Positions 55,612 to 64,000 of a DNA stretch of 64,000 bases are shown here, piece by piece. The stretch is taken from NCBI RefSeq assembly GCF_039536325.1, contig NZ_BAAAYO010000001.1, positions 682,001 to 746,000 of the forward strand. The letters run 5' to 3'. The notes under the pieces were generated by a model, which saw only the letters and a list, made by a program, of their open reading frames with translations, was not told the DNA's origin and ran no database searches. How positions within the stretch are numbered: the first letter of the stretch is position 1; each line of letters begins with the position of its first letter. The stretch comes from Paenibacillus_AB hodogayensis. Lineage in GTDB: Bacteria; Bacillota; Bacilli; Paenibacillales; NBRC-103111. The translations under genes and the position numbers were made by a program.

Positions 55612-56624
55612 TCCTGCATCCCCCTCCTTCTTAACAAATACAGGAAAAAGGGAGCGCCGACGGCACCCATAATAATCCCTACGGGCAGCTCGACCGGAGC
55701 AAAAAGAATTCGAGCGAGCGTGTCGAATATGGTAAGGACAGCGATACCGAGCAAGGCTGTGGCCGGAAGCAGAATGCGATAGTCGTTGCCGACCAGCAGC
55801 CTTGCGGCATGAGGAACAACCATGCCGACGAAACCAAGCAAGCCGACGACGCTGACGGCGCTGGCAGACAGGAGCGCCGCGACAGCCGTTACGAGCAGTC
55901 TCGTTCGCTCGACATGCAGACCCAGCCCTTTGGCATCCGAATCGCCAAGCATCAAAATATTCATTCGCTGAGCCGCCATTAGGGCAAACACGGTGCCGAT
56001 TATGGAATAAGGAAGCAGGATCTCCAGATGAGGCCAGCTTTTCGCCGAAAGTCCGCCCACCAGAAATAACAATGCTCCATTCACCCGATCGCTATAAAAG
56101 GTGAGCAGGCCCGAAATGCCCGAACTGAAAAAAGCCGAAACGGCCACACCGGCCAAAATGATCCGCCCGGGATTCGCTCCGTTCTTCCAAGCAAGCGCAT
56201 AAATGAACATCGCCGCTCCAAGCGCCCCGAGAAAAGCCGCAGGCGTCATCAAATAGGCATAAGCCGGAAACATGACCAGCGTGGCGATGCCGAAAAATCC
56301 CGCTCCCGAAGATACGCCGATAATGTGCGGGTCTGCCATCCAATTTCGCATGACCCCCTGCAGCAAAGCGCCCGCAAGCGCCAGATTGATCCCGACAAGA
56401 CCGGCAATCAGCGTTCTCGGCAGCCGGACGTTCCAGATGATCGCCCGTACGGCTCCCTGCTCGCTGCCTGTAAATACACGAATAATATCTGTGAGGCTTA
56501 CTTGGACTGCTCCGCTGACAAGGCTGAATATGACGCCTGCCACAGCCAATAGAGTTAAAATCAAGAAGACGGTAATTCGCCAGGATACGGTTTTTCGAAA
56601 CGCCGGTGCCGACTTACTTTCCAT
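55608..56624 (-). CDS. FecCD-type siderophore permease
   Basis: 338 residues from the ATG at 56624, which overlaps the binding-protein stop by 11 bases (GTG/ATG choices upstream would overlap more). About 9-10 membrane segments with family words GVMRNWMADPHIIGVSSGAGF near 83 and GFVGMVVPHAARLLVGNDY near 260. It carries ferric siderophores across the membrane with the ATPase encoded downstream. Confidence 0.93.
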   Translation of the reverse strand: MESKSAPAFRKTVSWRITVFLILTLLAVAGVIFSLVSGAVQVSLTDIIRVFTGSEQGAVRAIIWNVRLPRTLIAGLVGINLALAGALLQGVMRNWMADPHIIGVSSGAGFFGIATLVMFPAYAYLMTPAAFLGALGAAMFIYALAWKNGANPGRIILAGVAVSAFFSSGISGLLTFYSDRVNGALLFLVGGLSAKSWPHLEILLPYSIIGTVFALMAAQRMNILMLGDSDAKGLGLHVERTRLLVTAVAALLSASAVSVVGLLGFVGMVVPHAARLLVGNDYRILLPATALLGIAVLTIFDTLARILFAPVELPVGIIMGAVGAPFFLYLLRRRGMQE

Positions 56625-57606
56625 ATGCATCGGGATACACCAGCTTGGCAACATATTCAAATGTTTGATCGACTTTCAAGCCTGGCGAATTGACAAAATC
56701 GGATGGCAAAAATACCATTCTTTTTTCCTTTACAGCCCGCAAAGAAGCCCATGCCGGATTGCTTTCCAAATCGTCTTTGAGCTTCTGACGGCCATACTCT
56801 TCCGTTCCGTGCACAATCATGAACAGATACTCCGGGTCCGCCTCAATTAATTTTTCGATGCTATAAGGAACGGAACTGGGCAGCTGACCGGATTGCATGC
56901 CATCAGCCACATTGTTCAACTTCAGTTTATTGGCTATATCGAGTGCGAGGCCGCCGCTCTTTTGGATGGATATTCCCATAGGCATGATTGTAATAACGGC
57001 AAATTTCGGCGATTGATTGGGTACTTTATTAATAATCGTCTGGATACGGTTTTCCGTTTCTTTCAGCACCGCTTCCGTCTCGGCTTCTTTTCCGATGATT
57101 TGGCCGAACAGCTTTCCGGTTTTTTGGATATCCTCATAGCTGCTGACGTTCACTAAAGCGAGTGGAATTTGATTCATACCAAGAACGTCTTTCAGATTCG
57201 CATGAAACAAGGGCTGTCCGATTACAAGATCCGGCTTCAGGCTAGTGATTTTTTCCAAACTCACCTGATTAATTTGCCCGACATCTTCTGCTCCCTTGGC
57301 CGCCTCCGGCACTGGCGTTCCCGGTGCTTTGGCTCTTCCGACCGCTTGGCCCCCAAGCTGGTAGAAAAGTTCGAGTGCCTCTGTATTCAGAATAACCACA
57401 CGTTCGGGTTTCTTATTTAAAATTACGTTTTGTCCCGCTTGGTCTTTAAAGGTCAAATACGGCTGCTGGCTGGAGGATGAAGTTTCAGGACTTCCCGGTG
57501 TATTGTCCGGATGGCGGCTTTGGTTCGTAGCGGAACTGCAGCCCATCAAAGTCAGAAAGAAAATAAGAGTCAATATCGTATACGTTATCTTGGTTTTCAA
57601 TTGCAT
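56614..57606 (-). CDS. Ferric-siderophore-binding lipoprotein
   Basis: 330 residues. The lipobox is LMGCSS near 22, followed by a Ser/Pro linker and a class III binding fold: LNKKPERVVILNTEALELFY, TSLKPDLVIGQPLFHANLKD, FAVITIMPMGISIQKSGG. Operon with permease and ATPase, and with the DJ-1 gene upstream (36 bases). I see no clear Fur box at its own start; the ligand is unknown. Confidence 0.92.
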   Translation of the reverse strand: MQLKTKITYTILTLIFFLTLMGCSSATNQSRHPDNTPGSPETSSSSQQPYLTFKDQAGQNVILNKKPERVVILNTEALELFYQLGGQAVGRAKAPGTPVPEAAKGAEDVGQINQVSLEKITSLKPDLVIGQPLFHANLKDVLGMNQIPLALVNVSSYEDIQKTGKLFGQIIGKEAETEAVLKETENRIQTIINKVPNQSPKFAVITIMPMGISIQKSGGLALDIANKLKLNNVADGMQSGQLPSSVPYSIEKLIEADPEYLFMIVHGTEEYGRQKLKDDLESNPAWASLRAVKEKRMVFLPSDFVNSPGLKVDQTFEYVAKLVYPDAYGK

Positions 57607-57642
57607 GCCTACTTTCTCTCATTCGAAAAATGAACAGTGATG

Positions 57643-58260
57643 TCAACGCGCTCCGTCCTCATCCAAACAAATATCGAACTCCATCATACGCGCCGTTTCT
57701 TCTGCAGCGGTCGTCCCGAGCAATCGGTTTACCATATGAAAAGCCATATGAATCCCCGCGGAAATGCCTGCGGAAGTGACGATCCGATCCTCATCGACAA
57801 ATTTGACGCCATCGACGACGGTTACTTCGGGATATTCGGTTCTCATCCTTTCCAGGCTTGCCCAGTGCGTTGTCGCATGCTTGCCGTCCAGCAATCCGGC
57901 CTTGGCCAGCAGCAAAGCTCCCGTACAAACCGAAGTCATCCACTGAACCTCTTCAAAGCGCTTTCGGATCCAATCAAGCAATACCGCGTTATCGATCTCG
58001 CGCCTTGTTCCCATCCCCCCCGGAATGACCAGCAAATCATACGAAGGAGCGGTATGGAAGTTATAATCGGGCGTCACTTTTAAACCGTTTCTCGCTGTGA
58101 CCAAATGACCCGATTCTGAAATCGTAGTCACCTCGAACGGCTTCCATTCATCCGCTTGACCGCGATTCAGCGCCGTTACGGCAAATACTTCAAACGGACC
58201 GGCAAAATCTAGCACTTCTACGTCGTCAAACAACAAGATACCGACTTTCCAAGATTGCAT
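57643..58260 (-). CDS. DJ-1/PfpI family protein
   Basis: 205 residues. Begins VGILLFDDVEVLDFAGPFEV, has the nucleophile elbow SVCTGALLLAKAGLLDGKHA near 110 and TTHWASLE, as in the isonitrile hydratase/ThiJ group. AGGAGG precedes the ATG, and TATAAT-like sequence lies near 58290. It is the first gene before the siderophore importer on the same strand. A link between them, such as processing of an isonitrile or siderophore-related compound, is possible but unproven. Confidence 0.9.
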   Translation of the reverse strand: MQSWKVGILLFDDVEVLDFAGPFEVFAVTALNRGQADEWKPFEVTTISESGHLVTARNGLKVTPDYNFHTAPSYDLLVIPGGMGTRREIDNAVLLDWIRKRFEEVQWMTSVCTGALLLAKAGLLDGKHATTHWASLERMRTEYPEVTVVDGVKFVDEDRIVTSAGISAGIHMAFHMVNRLLGTTAAEETARMMEFDICLDEDGAR

Positions 58261-58390
58261 TTACCTCTTCCTCCTATTCTGTCTAAATTATATAAAATGG
58301 CTTAGCAAGATACTCTGACTCGACAGAGCTATTGTTGTGGCCATAATGTGAAGCTTTGTTGTTGGTTTCACCTTTAAAAAATGGAACGAC

Positions 58391-58427
58391 AAAAAAGCTT
58401 CTGCTCCGCCGGGAAAGCGGATCAGAA
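58391..58427 (-). terminator. Terminator of the phosphatase/importer operon
   Basis: On the minus strand TTCTGATCCGC, loop TTTCCCG, GCGGAGCAGAA (one mismatch), followed by GCTTTTTTGTC, directly after the last permease gene. Confidence 0.85.
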
Positions 58428-58446
58428 ACTGTTTGAAGGCCTAGCC

Positions 58447-59265
58447 TTATTTAATCCCGAAGCGAACGAACGAATCGACGATTTGTCGCTGAAGTCCCAG
58501 ATAAAGAATGAGAATCGGCAAGCAGGAGACGGTCGTCGCCGCCATTAAGGATCCCCACATATTCGTATCCGAGTTGACGAACAGCTTGAGGCCGATCTGC
58601 AGAGGGGCGTTCTCCATTTTTTTGGTGATCAGCATCGGCCATAAATATTCGTTCCAGCTGTTGATGAACATGATGATGCCGAGCGACGCGATCGTCGAGC
58701 GAATATTAGGCAAAATAAGCTTCGTTAATATGCCGAAATCGCTCTGGCCGTCAATGCTCGCCGCCTCGATCAGCACGCGGGGGAACGACTGGAAGCCTTG
58801 GTACAGCGACAAAATCCCGAAGGCGGACACGGCAAAGGGAATGACGATACCGAGCAAATGCTCGTTCAGCCCCATCTGGTTGACCAAGATGTAGTTCGGG
58901 ATCATGATCGACTGAAACGGGATCAGCCACGTCAGGCTGAGCAGCATGAATATAAACGTTTGCCCCCGGAACCGCCAGCGGACTAGCGCGTAAGCCGCCA
59001 ATAAACTAGTCACTAACTGCAAGGCGGTCATAAGGGTAGACATGCCGAGGGAATTGAACAGCATCCGGATGATCGGCATTTCCGTGAACGCATACTTGTA
59101 ATTGCTCCATGTCGGATGCAAGGGAAACAGGCTGGACGTGAAAATGTCGGCCTCGTTTTTGAAGGATGAGATGATCATCCAGTACAGCGGGAAAATGGCT
59201 GCCGCGCTCATGACAACGAGCAGTCCGTGCTGGATCAGTTTTAAAGCCGGAGGCGTGGTTTTCAT
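58447..59265 (-). CDS. ABC sugar-type permease (MalG-like)
   Basis: 272 residues from the ATG at 59265 (GAGGAGA upstream). The frame is open 74 codons further, but that part is not permease-like and overlaps the partner gene. Six membrane segments. EAA loop near 180 (LIEAASIDGQSDFGILTKLI; Gly-Gln for Gly-Ala). Last gene of the five-gene operon. Confidence 0.92.
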   Translation of the reverse strand: MKTTPPALKLIQHGLLVVMSAAAIFPLYWMIISSFKNEADIFTSSLFPLHPTWSNYKYAFTEMPIIRMLFNSLGMSTLMTALQLVTSLLAAYALVRWRFRGQTFIFMLLSLTWLIPFQSIMIPNYILVNQMGLNEHLLGIVIPFAVSAFGILSLYQGFQSFPRVLIEAASIDGQSDFGILTKLILPNIRSTIASLGIIMFINSWNEYLWPMLITKKMENAPLQIGLKLFVNSDTNMWGSLMAATTVSCLPILILYLGLQRQIVDSFVRFGIK

Positions 59266-59279
59266 GGATCGTCTCCTCG

Positions 59280-60251
59280 TCAGTTGTCGTAAAAGGAGTA
59301 TTTGCGGGACAAGCCTGTCAAGGCCAACGCGATCAGCCCGAATACCAGGAAGAACGTCATGGACGCTGCCGAGCTGAGCCCGACATTGAGATTGGAGAAG
59401 CCGAACTTGTACATCTCGTAATAAATGTTCGACGAGGAACCGTAAGGTCCGCCTCCCGTCAAAATATCGATGTAAGCAAACGTCCACTGGCTCGAGAACA
59501 AGATGCTCATCGTCAGCATGAACAGGATCATCGGAGACAGCAGCGGAACCGTCACATGCCGGAACTGCGCGAAACGCCCGGCGCCGTCCTGGGAGGCCGC
59601 CTCGTAATACTCCCGATTGATGCTCGTCAGCGCCGCGGAGAACATGAGCGTGCTAAAGCCGATCATCTTCCAGCCGGTGATGAGGAGGATGATCCACTTG
59701 GCGAAGTCCGGATCGGAGAAGAAGGCTATCGGTTCCCGAAGCAGTCCGGCTTGGATGAGCACTTGGTTCACCAGCCCGTTCGACGGATGAAACAGCCAGC
59801 GCCAGATCGCGCTTACGGAGACGGGCGCCAGGATCATCGGGATGAAAAATAAAGCTCGATACACGTTTTTCATGGCGCCCGTCATCTGATGCGTAACGGT
59901 TGCCAGCAGGACGGGAATGACGATGGAGAAGGGCAGCAGCCCGATCGTATAAAAAACCGTATGGCCGATAGAATCGGAGAAGCTCTTGTTAGCCAGCAGG
60001 CGCGTGAAGTTAGTCCATCCGACAAAGACCGGCTCCGTGCCGGGCACCATGCTCCATTTGTGAAAGGCCAAATAAAATGTCGACAGAAGCGGCTTATACA
60101 TCCAGACGGCTAACAGCAGCAAAGCGGGAGACAAGTATAAAAACGGCTTCAGGCGCCGCAGTGTCTTCAACAGCTGCCCTTTCCGTTTCCCGGTAAGAGA
60201 CGGTTGCCCCTTCAAAGGGGGGGCATACGAATTCTCGATGACCTGGTTCAT
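59280..60251 (-). CDS. ABC sugar-type permease (MalF-like)
   Basis: 323 residues, AAGGAA before the ATG. Six membrane segments after an N-terminal extension of about 40 residues. EAA loop near 218 (YYEAASQDGAGRFAQFRHVT). Partner of the MalG-like permease 14 bases downstream. In UgpA/UgpE-like systems such pairs import glycerol-3-phosphate or phosphodiesters. Confidence 0.93.
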   Translation of the reverse strand: MNQVIENSYAPPLKGQPSLTGKRKGQLLKTLRRLKPFLYLSPALLLLAVWMYKPLLSTFYLAFHKWSMVPGTEPVFVGWTNFTRLLANKSFSDSIGHTVFYTIGLLPFSIVIPVLLATVTHQMTGAMKNVYRALFFIPMILAPVSVSAIWRWLFHPSNGLVNQVLIQAGLLREPIAFFSDPDFAKWIILLITGWKMIGFSTLMFSAALTSINREYYEAASQDGAGRFAQFRHVTVPLLSPMILFMLTMSILFSSQWTFAYIDILTGGGPYGSSSNIYYEMYKFGFSNLNVGLSSAASMTFFLVFGLIALALTGLSRKYSFYDN

Positions 60252-60288
60252 GATCGTTCCTTTCCATGCCGAGATTCGGGATAACGGC

Positions 60289-61605
60289 TTATTTCAGCAT
60301 ACCGTTGATATCGGCTTGCGCTTTTTTAAGCGTGGCCGCCGCGTCCTCATTCGTCATAACCGTTTTGGCGACGGCATCGGAGAAGGCAGTGAAAATTTCC
60401 GAGGCGTATTCTCCGGGCCAGATGGCGACGGGTTTAATTTGCGCTAGCTGAGCCAAGTTAATTTTGTACAGCGGATTCTGGTCGACGAAACTCTTCAAGT
60501 AGTTTGGATCGTCGGCAAGCCCCGCACGAAGCGGCAAGTAACCAATGGAAGACGTAATGATCGTATACCCGCGATTTCCCGTGACGAACTTGATAAACTC
60601 CCAGACCGCTGCACTATTAGTCGGATTGTCCGGACGGATAGCAAGTACGCTTCCGGAGTTGACGGGCACGGCCGGTTTATCCCCGAATCTCGGCATTCCG
60701 GCTCCGTACAGCTTCCAGCCGGCTGCCTCCGATGCTTTTTTGAATCCGCTGTGCAGCGCCGTCGACGTTATAATCATGCCGAGATTGCCGGCCATGAATT
60801 GCTCGGTCAGCTCGGCGTCGGTGCCTTTGGCGTGAGCGCCGCTTTGGTACAGGTCTCTCCACATCCGCAAAGCAGCAACGCTGGCCTCTTCTCCGAATTT
60901 AGCAGACTTGCGGTCCTTGGCGAGAACCTCCCCGCCATTGCTGAGAATGAGTCCTTCCGTAATCCAGCCGTTATTCGGCGCCAGTCCGAAGCCATCCTTG
61001 CCGGTTGCGGCTTTGATTTTTAGCGCGACGGCCTTGATCTCTTCCCAGGTTTGCGGCGGCTTGTTCGGGTCCAGGCCTGCGTCCTGGAATAGCTTGCCGT
61101 TGATGAAGACGATCGGCGTGCTGAACGTAAAGGCCAAGCCATACATTTTTCCGTCGATTTTGCCCAGTTCCAGGGCGTTAGGAGTGATTCCCTTGAAGTG
61201 CTCGTCCAGCACATCTTTGGGGAATACGTCTTCATAGGCTTTGAATCCAAGCGTCAAGCGGGAGCTGTCCAGCGTGCCGAACGTGTGCTGAACGATATCG
61301 ACCTGCTTCCCTGCGGAGATGTCCGCCTTATATTGTTGATAGTTCGGATCCGCTATGCCTTCCACCATAACGCCCTTTTCCTTGCCCACCGTTTCATTGA
61401 ATTCCTTGATCAACTGTTCCATGCCCGGTTTCATCGTAGGATAAGCAAGGCTATACGAGTAAAAGGTGACTTTCGTCGGCTTGCTCGGGTCCAGCTTGCC
61501 CAGCTCAGCTTGGCCGGAAGAACCGTTGCTTGAGCTGCATGCGCTAAGACTGGCAGCCGCGATGGCCGCAGCCGCCAAGATGGATGCCGACTTGGTAATG
61601 TTCAT
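60289..61605 (-). CDS. Solute-binding lipoprotein, possibly for a phosphorylated compound
   Basis: 438 residues. The lipobox is SLSACSS near 22. The family 1 fold has VDIVQHTFGTLDSSRLTLGF, FINGKLFQDAGLDPNKPPQT, and PVNSGSVLAIRPDNPTNSAA. GGAGGG precedes the ATG. The operon also encodes a metallophosphoesterase and a tyrosine-phosphatase-like enzyme, so a phosphorylated polyol or phosphodiester is a reasonable ligand, as with UgpB; the binding site itself is not assignable by eye. Confidence 0.9.
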   Translation of the reverse strand: MNITKSASILAAAAIAAASLSACSSSNGSSGQAELGKLDPSKPTKVTFYSYSLAYPTMKPGMEQLIKEFNETVGKEKGVMVEGIADPNYQQYKADISAGKQVDIVQHTFGTLDSSRLTLGFKAYEDVFPKDVLDEHFKGITPNALELGKIDGKMYGLAFTFSTPIVFINGKLFQDAGLDPNKPPQTWEEIKAVALKIKAATGKDGFGLAPNNGWITEGLILSNGGEVLAKDRKSAKFGEEASVAALRMWRDLYQSGAHAKGTDAELTEQFMAGNLGMIITSTALHSGFKKASEAAGWKLYGAGMPRFGDKPAVPVNSGSVLAIRPDNPTNSAAVWEFIKFVTGNRGYTIITSSIGYLPLRAGLADDPNYLKSFVDQNPLYKINLAQLAQIKPVAIWPGEYASEIFTAFSDAVAKTVMTNEDAAATLKKAQADINGMLK

Positions 61606-61650
61606 GGTGACGCCCTCCAGATAAGGAATGGGATTGGAAGAAGACTTTGC

Positions 61651-62442
61651 CTAGCGGAGACAGTAGGCTTGAATGCGTTCTCTGGCGGCTGCATCGATTC
61701 CGAATTCGGCCTCCAGATAACGTTCGAATGATCCGTACTTTTCAAGAATGGAAGTCATCGCCGTATCCAGCAGCGCCTGCTTCAGAAGCATCGCATCCTT
61801 GAACGATTCGATCTCCTCCTTGCTCACATATTGGATGGCCATCTCGAACAAACTCTCGTGGTAGGAGGTGAGCGTAACATTGGACAGCAGAAAATCCTCG
61901 ACTGCGGTCTCATAGGGAACACCCAGCGTAAGAAGAATCAGCAGGCTGCCGACGCCCGTCCGGTCGCGGCCTCCCGCGCAATGATGAACGAGGGGCAGGT
62001 TGAGCTCCGGCTCGGCAAGCAGCTTCATCAGGAGCTTATAAGCTTCGTTGCCGACGGGCAGCTCCGCGTAGGTCTTCATCAGCATGTCGGCTGTAAAGGC
62101 CTTGTGGATGCCGGCTTTGAACATTTGTTCCATCGTAACATGAGGGGAAGATTCGGCTTTCAGATTGGCAGGAATTCTGGAAAGCACGGCCTGCCCGATC
62201 GCGGGGTCTGGCTTCAGTTCGGCTTCCGCCCGGTTGCGGTAATCAAGCACGTGCCGGATGCCGAGGCCCTCCAGCACCTGATGGTCGCCTGGCGTCAAGC
62301 CCGTCAGCTCGGCGGCACGGTAGAGCAGCCCATGTCTGACCGTTCGCCCATCATCTGTACGGTATCCTCCCATATCGCGGAAATTCATAGCGCCTTCCAG
62401 GGAAAGCAAGCAGTCTGGCTGCGGGATTGTTTGCTTCGTCAT
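61651..62442 (-). CDS. Tyrosine phosphatase-fold enzyme (PTP/Y-phosphatase3-like)
   Basis: 263 residues. The N-terminal NFRDMGGYRTDDGRTVRHGLLYR segment (split: NFRDMGGYRTDDG, RHGLLYRAAEL) and active-site loop HHCAGGRDRTGVG near 153 mark the IphP/LptP-like family, with Cys as nucleophile and the CX5R Arg present. These enzymes remove phosphate from phosphotyrosine, phosphoinositides or inositol phosphates. No signal peptide, so it acts in the cytoplasm on the imported compound or as a regulator. Lies between the phosphoesterase and the binding-protein gene. Confidence 0.92.
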   Translation of the reverse strand: MTKQTIPQPDCLLSLEGAMNFRDMGGYRTDDGRTVRHGLLYRAAELTGLTPGDHQVLEGLGIRHVLDYRNRAEAELKPDPAIGQAVLSRIPANLKAESSPHVTMEQMFKAGIHKAFTADMLMKTYAELPVGNEAYKLLMKLLAEPELNLPLVHHCAGGRDRTGVGSLLILLTLGVPYETAVEDFLLSNVTLTSYHESLFEMAIQYVSKEEIESFKDAMLLKQALLDTAMTSILEKYGSFERYLEAEFGIDAAARERIQAYCLR

Positions 62443-62476
62443 AAGGTATCGAAATCTCCTGTCTAAAGGAAAGTAA

Positions 62477-63298
62477 TTAGCGTTGTTCGGCTAGTGCCGT
62501 CAGTGGAAACCGGAATATTTCCGCGTTCGAAGTCGGCAGAGCGATGGTCGATACGGTGACGCCATTTGAATCGACAGTCACCACGTTATAGCTGCAAGCG
62601 TCGAACATGCGGAAGTGCTCGGCTTCAGCCAATTCGCCGCCGAAGGCGGTACCGGATGCAGCCACGCTGAGTATGCCGTGGAACGTACCGACATGGTTGG
62701 AATGCACATGCCCTGCCATAATTCCGATGACGTCCGAGCCTGCGAGCACGTCACGGATTGATTCCACATTTTGAAGGCTATCATAGCCAGGCATGTCGAT
62801 GACCGTCGACAGCGGATGATGGATGGCGACGATCGTTCCGCGAGGAGCCGGTGTGCTGAGTTGTTCGGCCAGCCAAGACAGCTGTTGGTCGTCGATCATG
62901 CCGTTGTGGTGGCCCGGAATTTGCGAGTTCAGTCCGATGAGACGAAGACCGTCGATCGTATGCGAATAGTAGTAGGCTTCTTCGGACGAGGTTTCGCCCA
63001 GATACCCTTCACGGAAAGGGGCCCGGTGGTCATGGTTGCCCAGAATGACATAGACGGGTGCGCCGAGCATAGCGGAGCCTTCGTCAACCAGTTTGCGAAT
63101 GTAGGCGTAATCGGCGCTGTCTCCTTCATGGGCCAGGTCGCCGGTAATAAGCACGAACGAAGGCCGAAGGCCGGATTGGTGAATATGGCTGAAAACACGG
63201 CGGACTTTATCCGCCAACTGAAGCTTCGCAAAGAGGTTCTCTTTGTCGGGAGCATTCAGATGAGTATCCGTGAGGTGTACGAATTGAATAGGGTTCAT
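62477..63298 (-). CDS. Metallophosphoesterase (cAMP phosphodiesterase/GpdQ-like)
   Basis: 273 residues; GGAGG before the ATG. Two-metal site complete: DTHLN near 11, GDLAHEG near 52, GNHDHR near 85, HH near 160, GHVHSNH near 196. The closest known types, CpdA, GpdQ and Rv0805, cleave cyclic nucleotides or glycerophosphodiesters. First gene of the operon, with tandem GntR-type operators before it. Cleavage of an imported phosphodiester is the likeliest role. Confidence 0.92.
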   Translation of the reverse strand: MNPIQFVHLTDTHLNAPDKENLFAKLQLADKVRRVFSHIHQSGLRPSFVLITGDLAHEGDSADYAYIRKLVDEGSAMLGAPVYVILGNHDHRAPFREGYLGETSSEEAYYYSHTIDGLRLIGLNSQIPGHHNGMIDDQQLSWLAEQLSTPAPRGTIVAIHHPLSTVIDMPGYDSLQNVESIRDVLAGSDVIGIMAGHVHSNHVGTFHGILSVAASGTAFGGELAEAEHFRMFDACSYNVVTVDSNGVTVSTIALPTSNAEIFRFPLTALAEQR

Positions 63299-63333
63299 GA
63301 GTATAGCCTCCAGTTAAAAAGTGTGGTCGTTAA

Positions 63334-63370
63334 TCTTGTATACAAGAATCATATATCTTGTATGTAAGAT
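63334..63370. promoter_or_regulatory. Tandem GntR-type operators
   Basis: TCTTGTATACAAGA (63334-63347) is a perfect palindrome with the TTGTATACAA core of FadR/GntR-subfamily sites. ATCTTGTATGTAAGAT (63355-63370) is a second, imperfect copy. Their centres are 22 bases apart, two helical turns. They lie directly upstream of the phosphoesterase operon and downstream of the GntR gene. Confidence 0.75.
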
Positions 63371-63441
63371 GAGTGTTAACAGCATGTAAGGAATTTATGA
63401 AGAGATCGCTTCGTCTGTCGGAGCGTGCAGCGGAGGAATGA

Positions 63442-63482
63442 CAAAAAAACCTCGCGGCTTCGGGCAGGAAGTCGCGAGGTTT
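63442..63482 (-). terminator. Terminator after the GntR regulator gene
   Basis: AAACCTCGCG and CGCGAGGTTT with an inner CTTC/GAAG stem; on the minus strand TTTTTTTG follows. Confidence 0.85.
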
Positions 63483-63497
63483 GCTAGGCGTGCTCAT

Positions 63498-64000
63498 TCA
63501 TGAGTGAGGGGAAGAGTTCGTTTTAAGACCGATCCGCAGCAAATCCTCCCGTAATTTTCGTTTGGCTTCGAGGATCGCCATCTTGGCTTCCCGGTAATTT
63601 TTTTCGCAGAGAAAACGGTAAATGTCCGCATACAGCTTTTTTCCGGTATAAGGGCGATGCTTGCCCTCCTGTGAGCGATGAGCGACAACATAGAACAAAA
63701 TTTTATCTTTGTAACGATCGAAGGTCTGCTCCATACATCGGTTATCCAGCATTGCGAGAAGCGTCCGCATGAACAACAGCCCGTTCTCATAGTAATCGCG
63801 GTCTCTTTTCTCAACACTCGCCTCTGTCAACCGGTCCAAATACTTCTTAAACGAATCCAGATCCAGCTCATATGCATACTCGTCAAACTGATCGAGTGCG
63901 TAGACGTACAAGGCATTCAACAAATCGAACATATCGAACAGTTCCCGGGCATCGACCTCTTTCACCAGGATGCCCCGTTTATTCAGCGTTTCGACGAAGC
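63498..64000 (-). CDS. GntR/FadR-type regulator with FCD-like effector domain, partial at right edge
   Basis: The frame stays open to the right edge, so the N-terminus lies outside the window; an internal GTG at 63965 is not the true start. The visible 167 residues begin FVETLNKRGILVKEVDAREL, the end of a GntR wing, followed by an all-helical domain (FDMFDLLNALYVYALDQFDE; YYENGLLFMRTLLAMLDNRC) resembling FCD effector domains. The operators at 63334-63370 and the operon downstream on the same strand make it the likely regulator of the phosphatase/importer genes. Confidence 0.85.
   Translation of the reverse strand, partial: FVETLNKRGILVKEVDARELFDMFDLLNALYVYALDQFDEYAYELDLDSFKKYLDRLTEASVEKRDRDYYENGLLFMRTLLAMLDNRCMEQTFDRYKDKILFYVVAHRSQEGKHRPYTGKKLYADIYRFLCEKNYREAKMAILEAKRKLREDLLRIGLKTNSSPHS

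Overview
The window looks like chromosome from a Paenibacillus-type member of the Bacillota. The evidence is strong purine-rich ribosome-binding sites, TTG/GTG starts, many ABC sugar importers without their own ATPase, YesM/YesN-type two-component pairs, Btr-like AraC regulators fused to binding-protein domains, and cre and Fur boxes of Bacillus type. I see no rRNA, tRNA, CRISPR array or intact insertion sequence. Assignment to the genus is inference.

Layout. 1-4.5 kb: a sugar operon (orphan binding protein, Gfo/Idh oxidoreductase, isomerase cut by the window edge) divergent from an AraC regulator with a cre box. 4.6-6.2 kb: azoreductase, MarR regulator and DoxX protein, resembling the quinone-stress MhqR set. 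6.4-9.5 kb: an orphan sugar-binding lipoprotein and a GntR regulator whose effector domain is itself a solute-binding-protein fold. 9.5-13.3 kb: a PfeT-like P1B4 ATPase with a Fur/PerR box, a 57-residue membrane protein behind its own Fur box, and a nitronate monooxygenase. 13.5-17.2 kb: a Btr-like AraC/binding-protein fusion, a Fur-controlled siderophore-binding lipoprotein and an SDR lacking the usual Tyr/Lys. 17.2-20.8 kb: a GNAT remnant, a membrane-bound double DJ-1 protein, and a more AT-rich stretch with a methyltransferase and a broken phosphotransferase. 20.9-28.8 kb: LysR/LysE, LysR/MFS, ArsR-rhodanese/MFS and another MFS. 28.9-30.9 kb: an AraC frame that runs without a stop into a siderophore-binding lipoprotein, across that gene's Fur box. 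31-33.6 kb: a VOC remnant, DedA-like protein, stalk-domain protein and epimerase.

33.7-46 kb is a polysaccharide-use locus: YesM/YesN-like pair, LplB/YtcP-like permeases, binding protein, and a 1445-residue secreted DUF4838-type protein. The large protein's gene has apparently lost its 3' end to in-frame stops and a fold-back element, and a fragment of a second copy of its binding domain lies beside it with a cre box. 46.2-53.5 kb holds an unusual operon: two sugar permeases, a HlyD/RND-type adaptor, a binding lipoprotein and an ECF-type sigma factor, divergent from an OmpR/EnvZ-like pair. 53.5-58.3 kb: an Eis-like acetyltransferase and a complete iron-siderophore importer (binding protein, FecCD permease, ATPase) behind a DJ-1 protein. 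58.4-64 kb: a GntR regulator cut by the window edge, tandem GntR-type operators, and an operon of metallophosphoesterase, tyrosine phosphatase, binding protein and two permeases, probably for a phosphorylated compound.

Two themes recur. Binding proteins have been recruited as regulator domains (GntR-SBP and two AraC-SBP loci), and orphan binding proteins lack permeases. The single complete siderophore importer at 54.8-57.6 kb may serve the orphan siderophore-binding proteins at 15.3 and 28.9 kb; that is inference.
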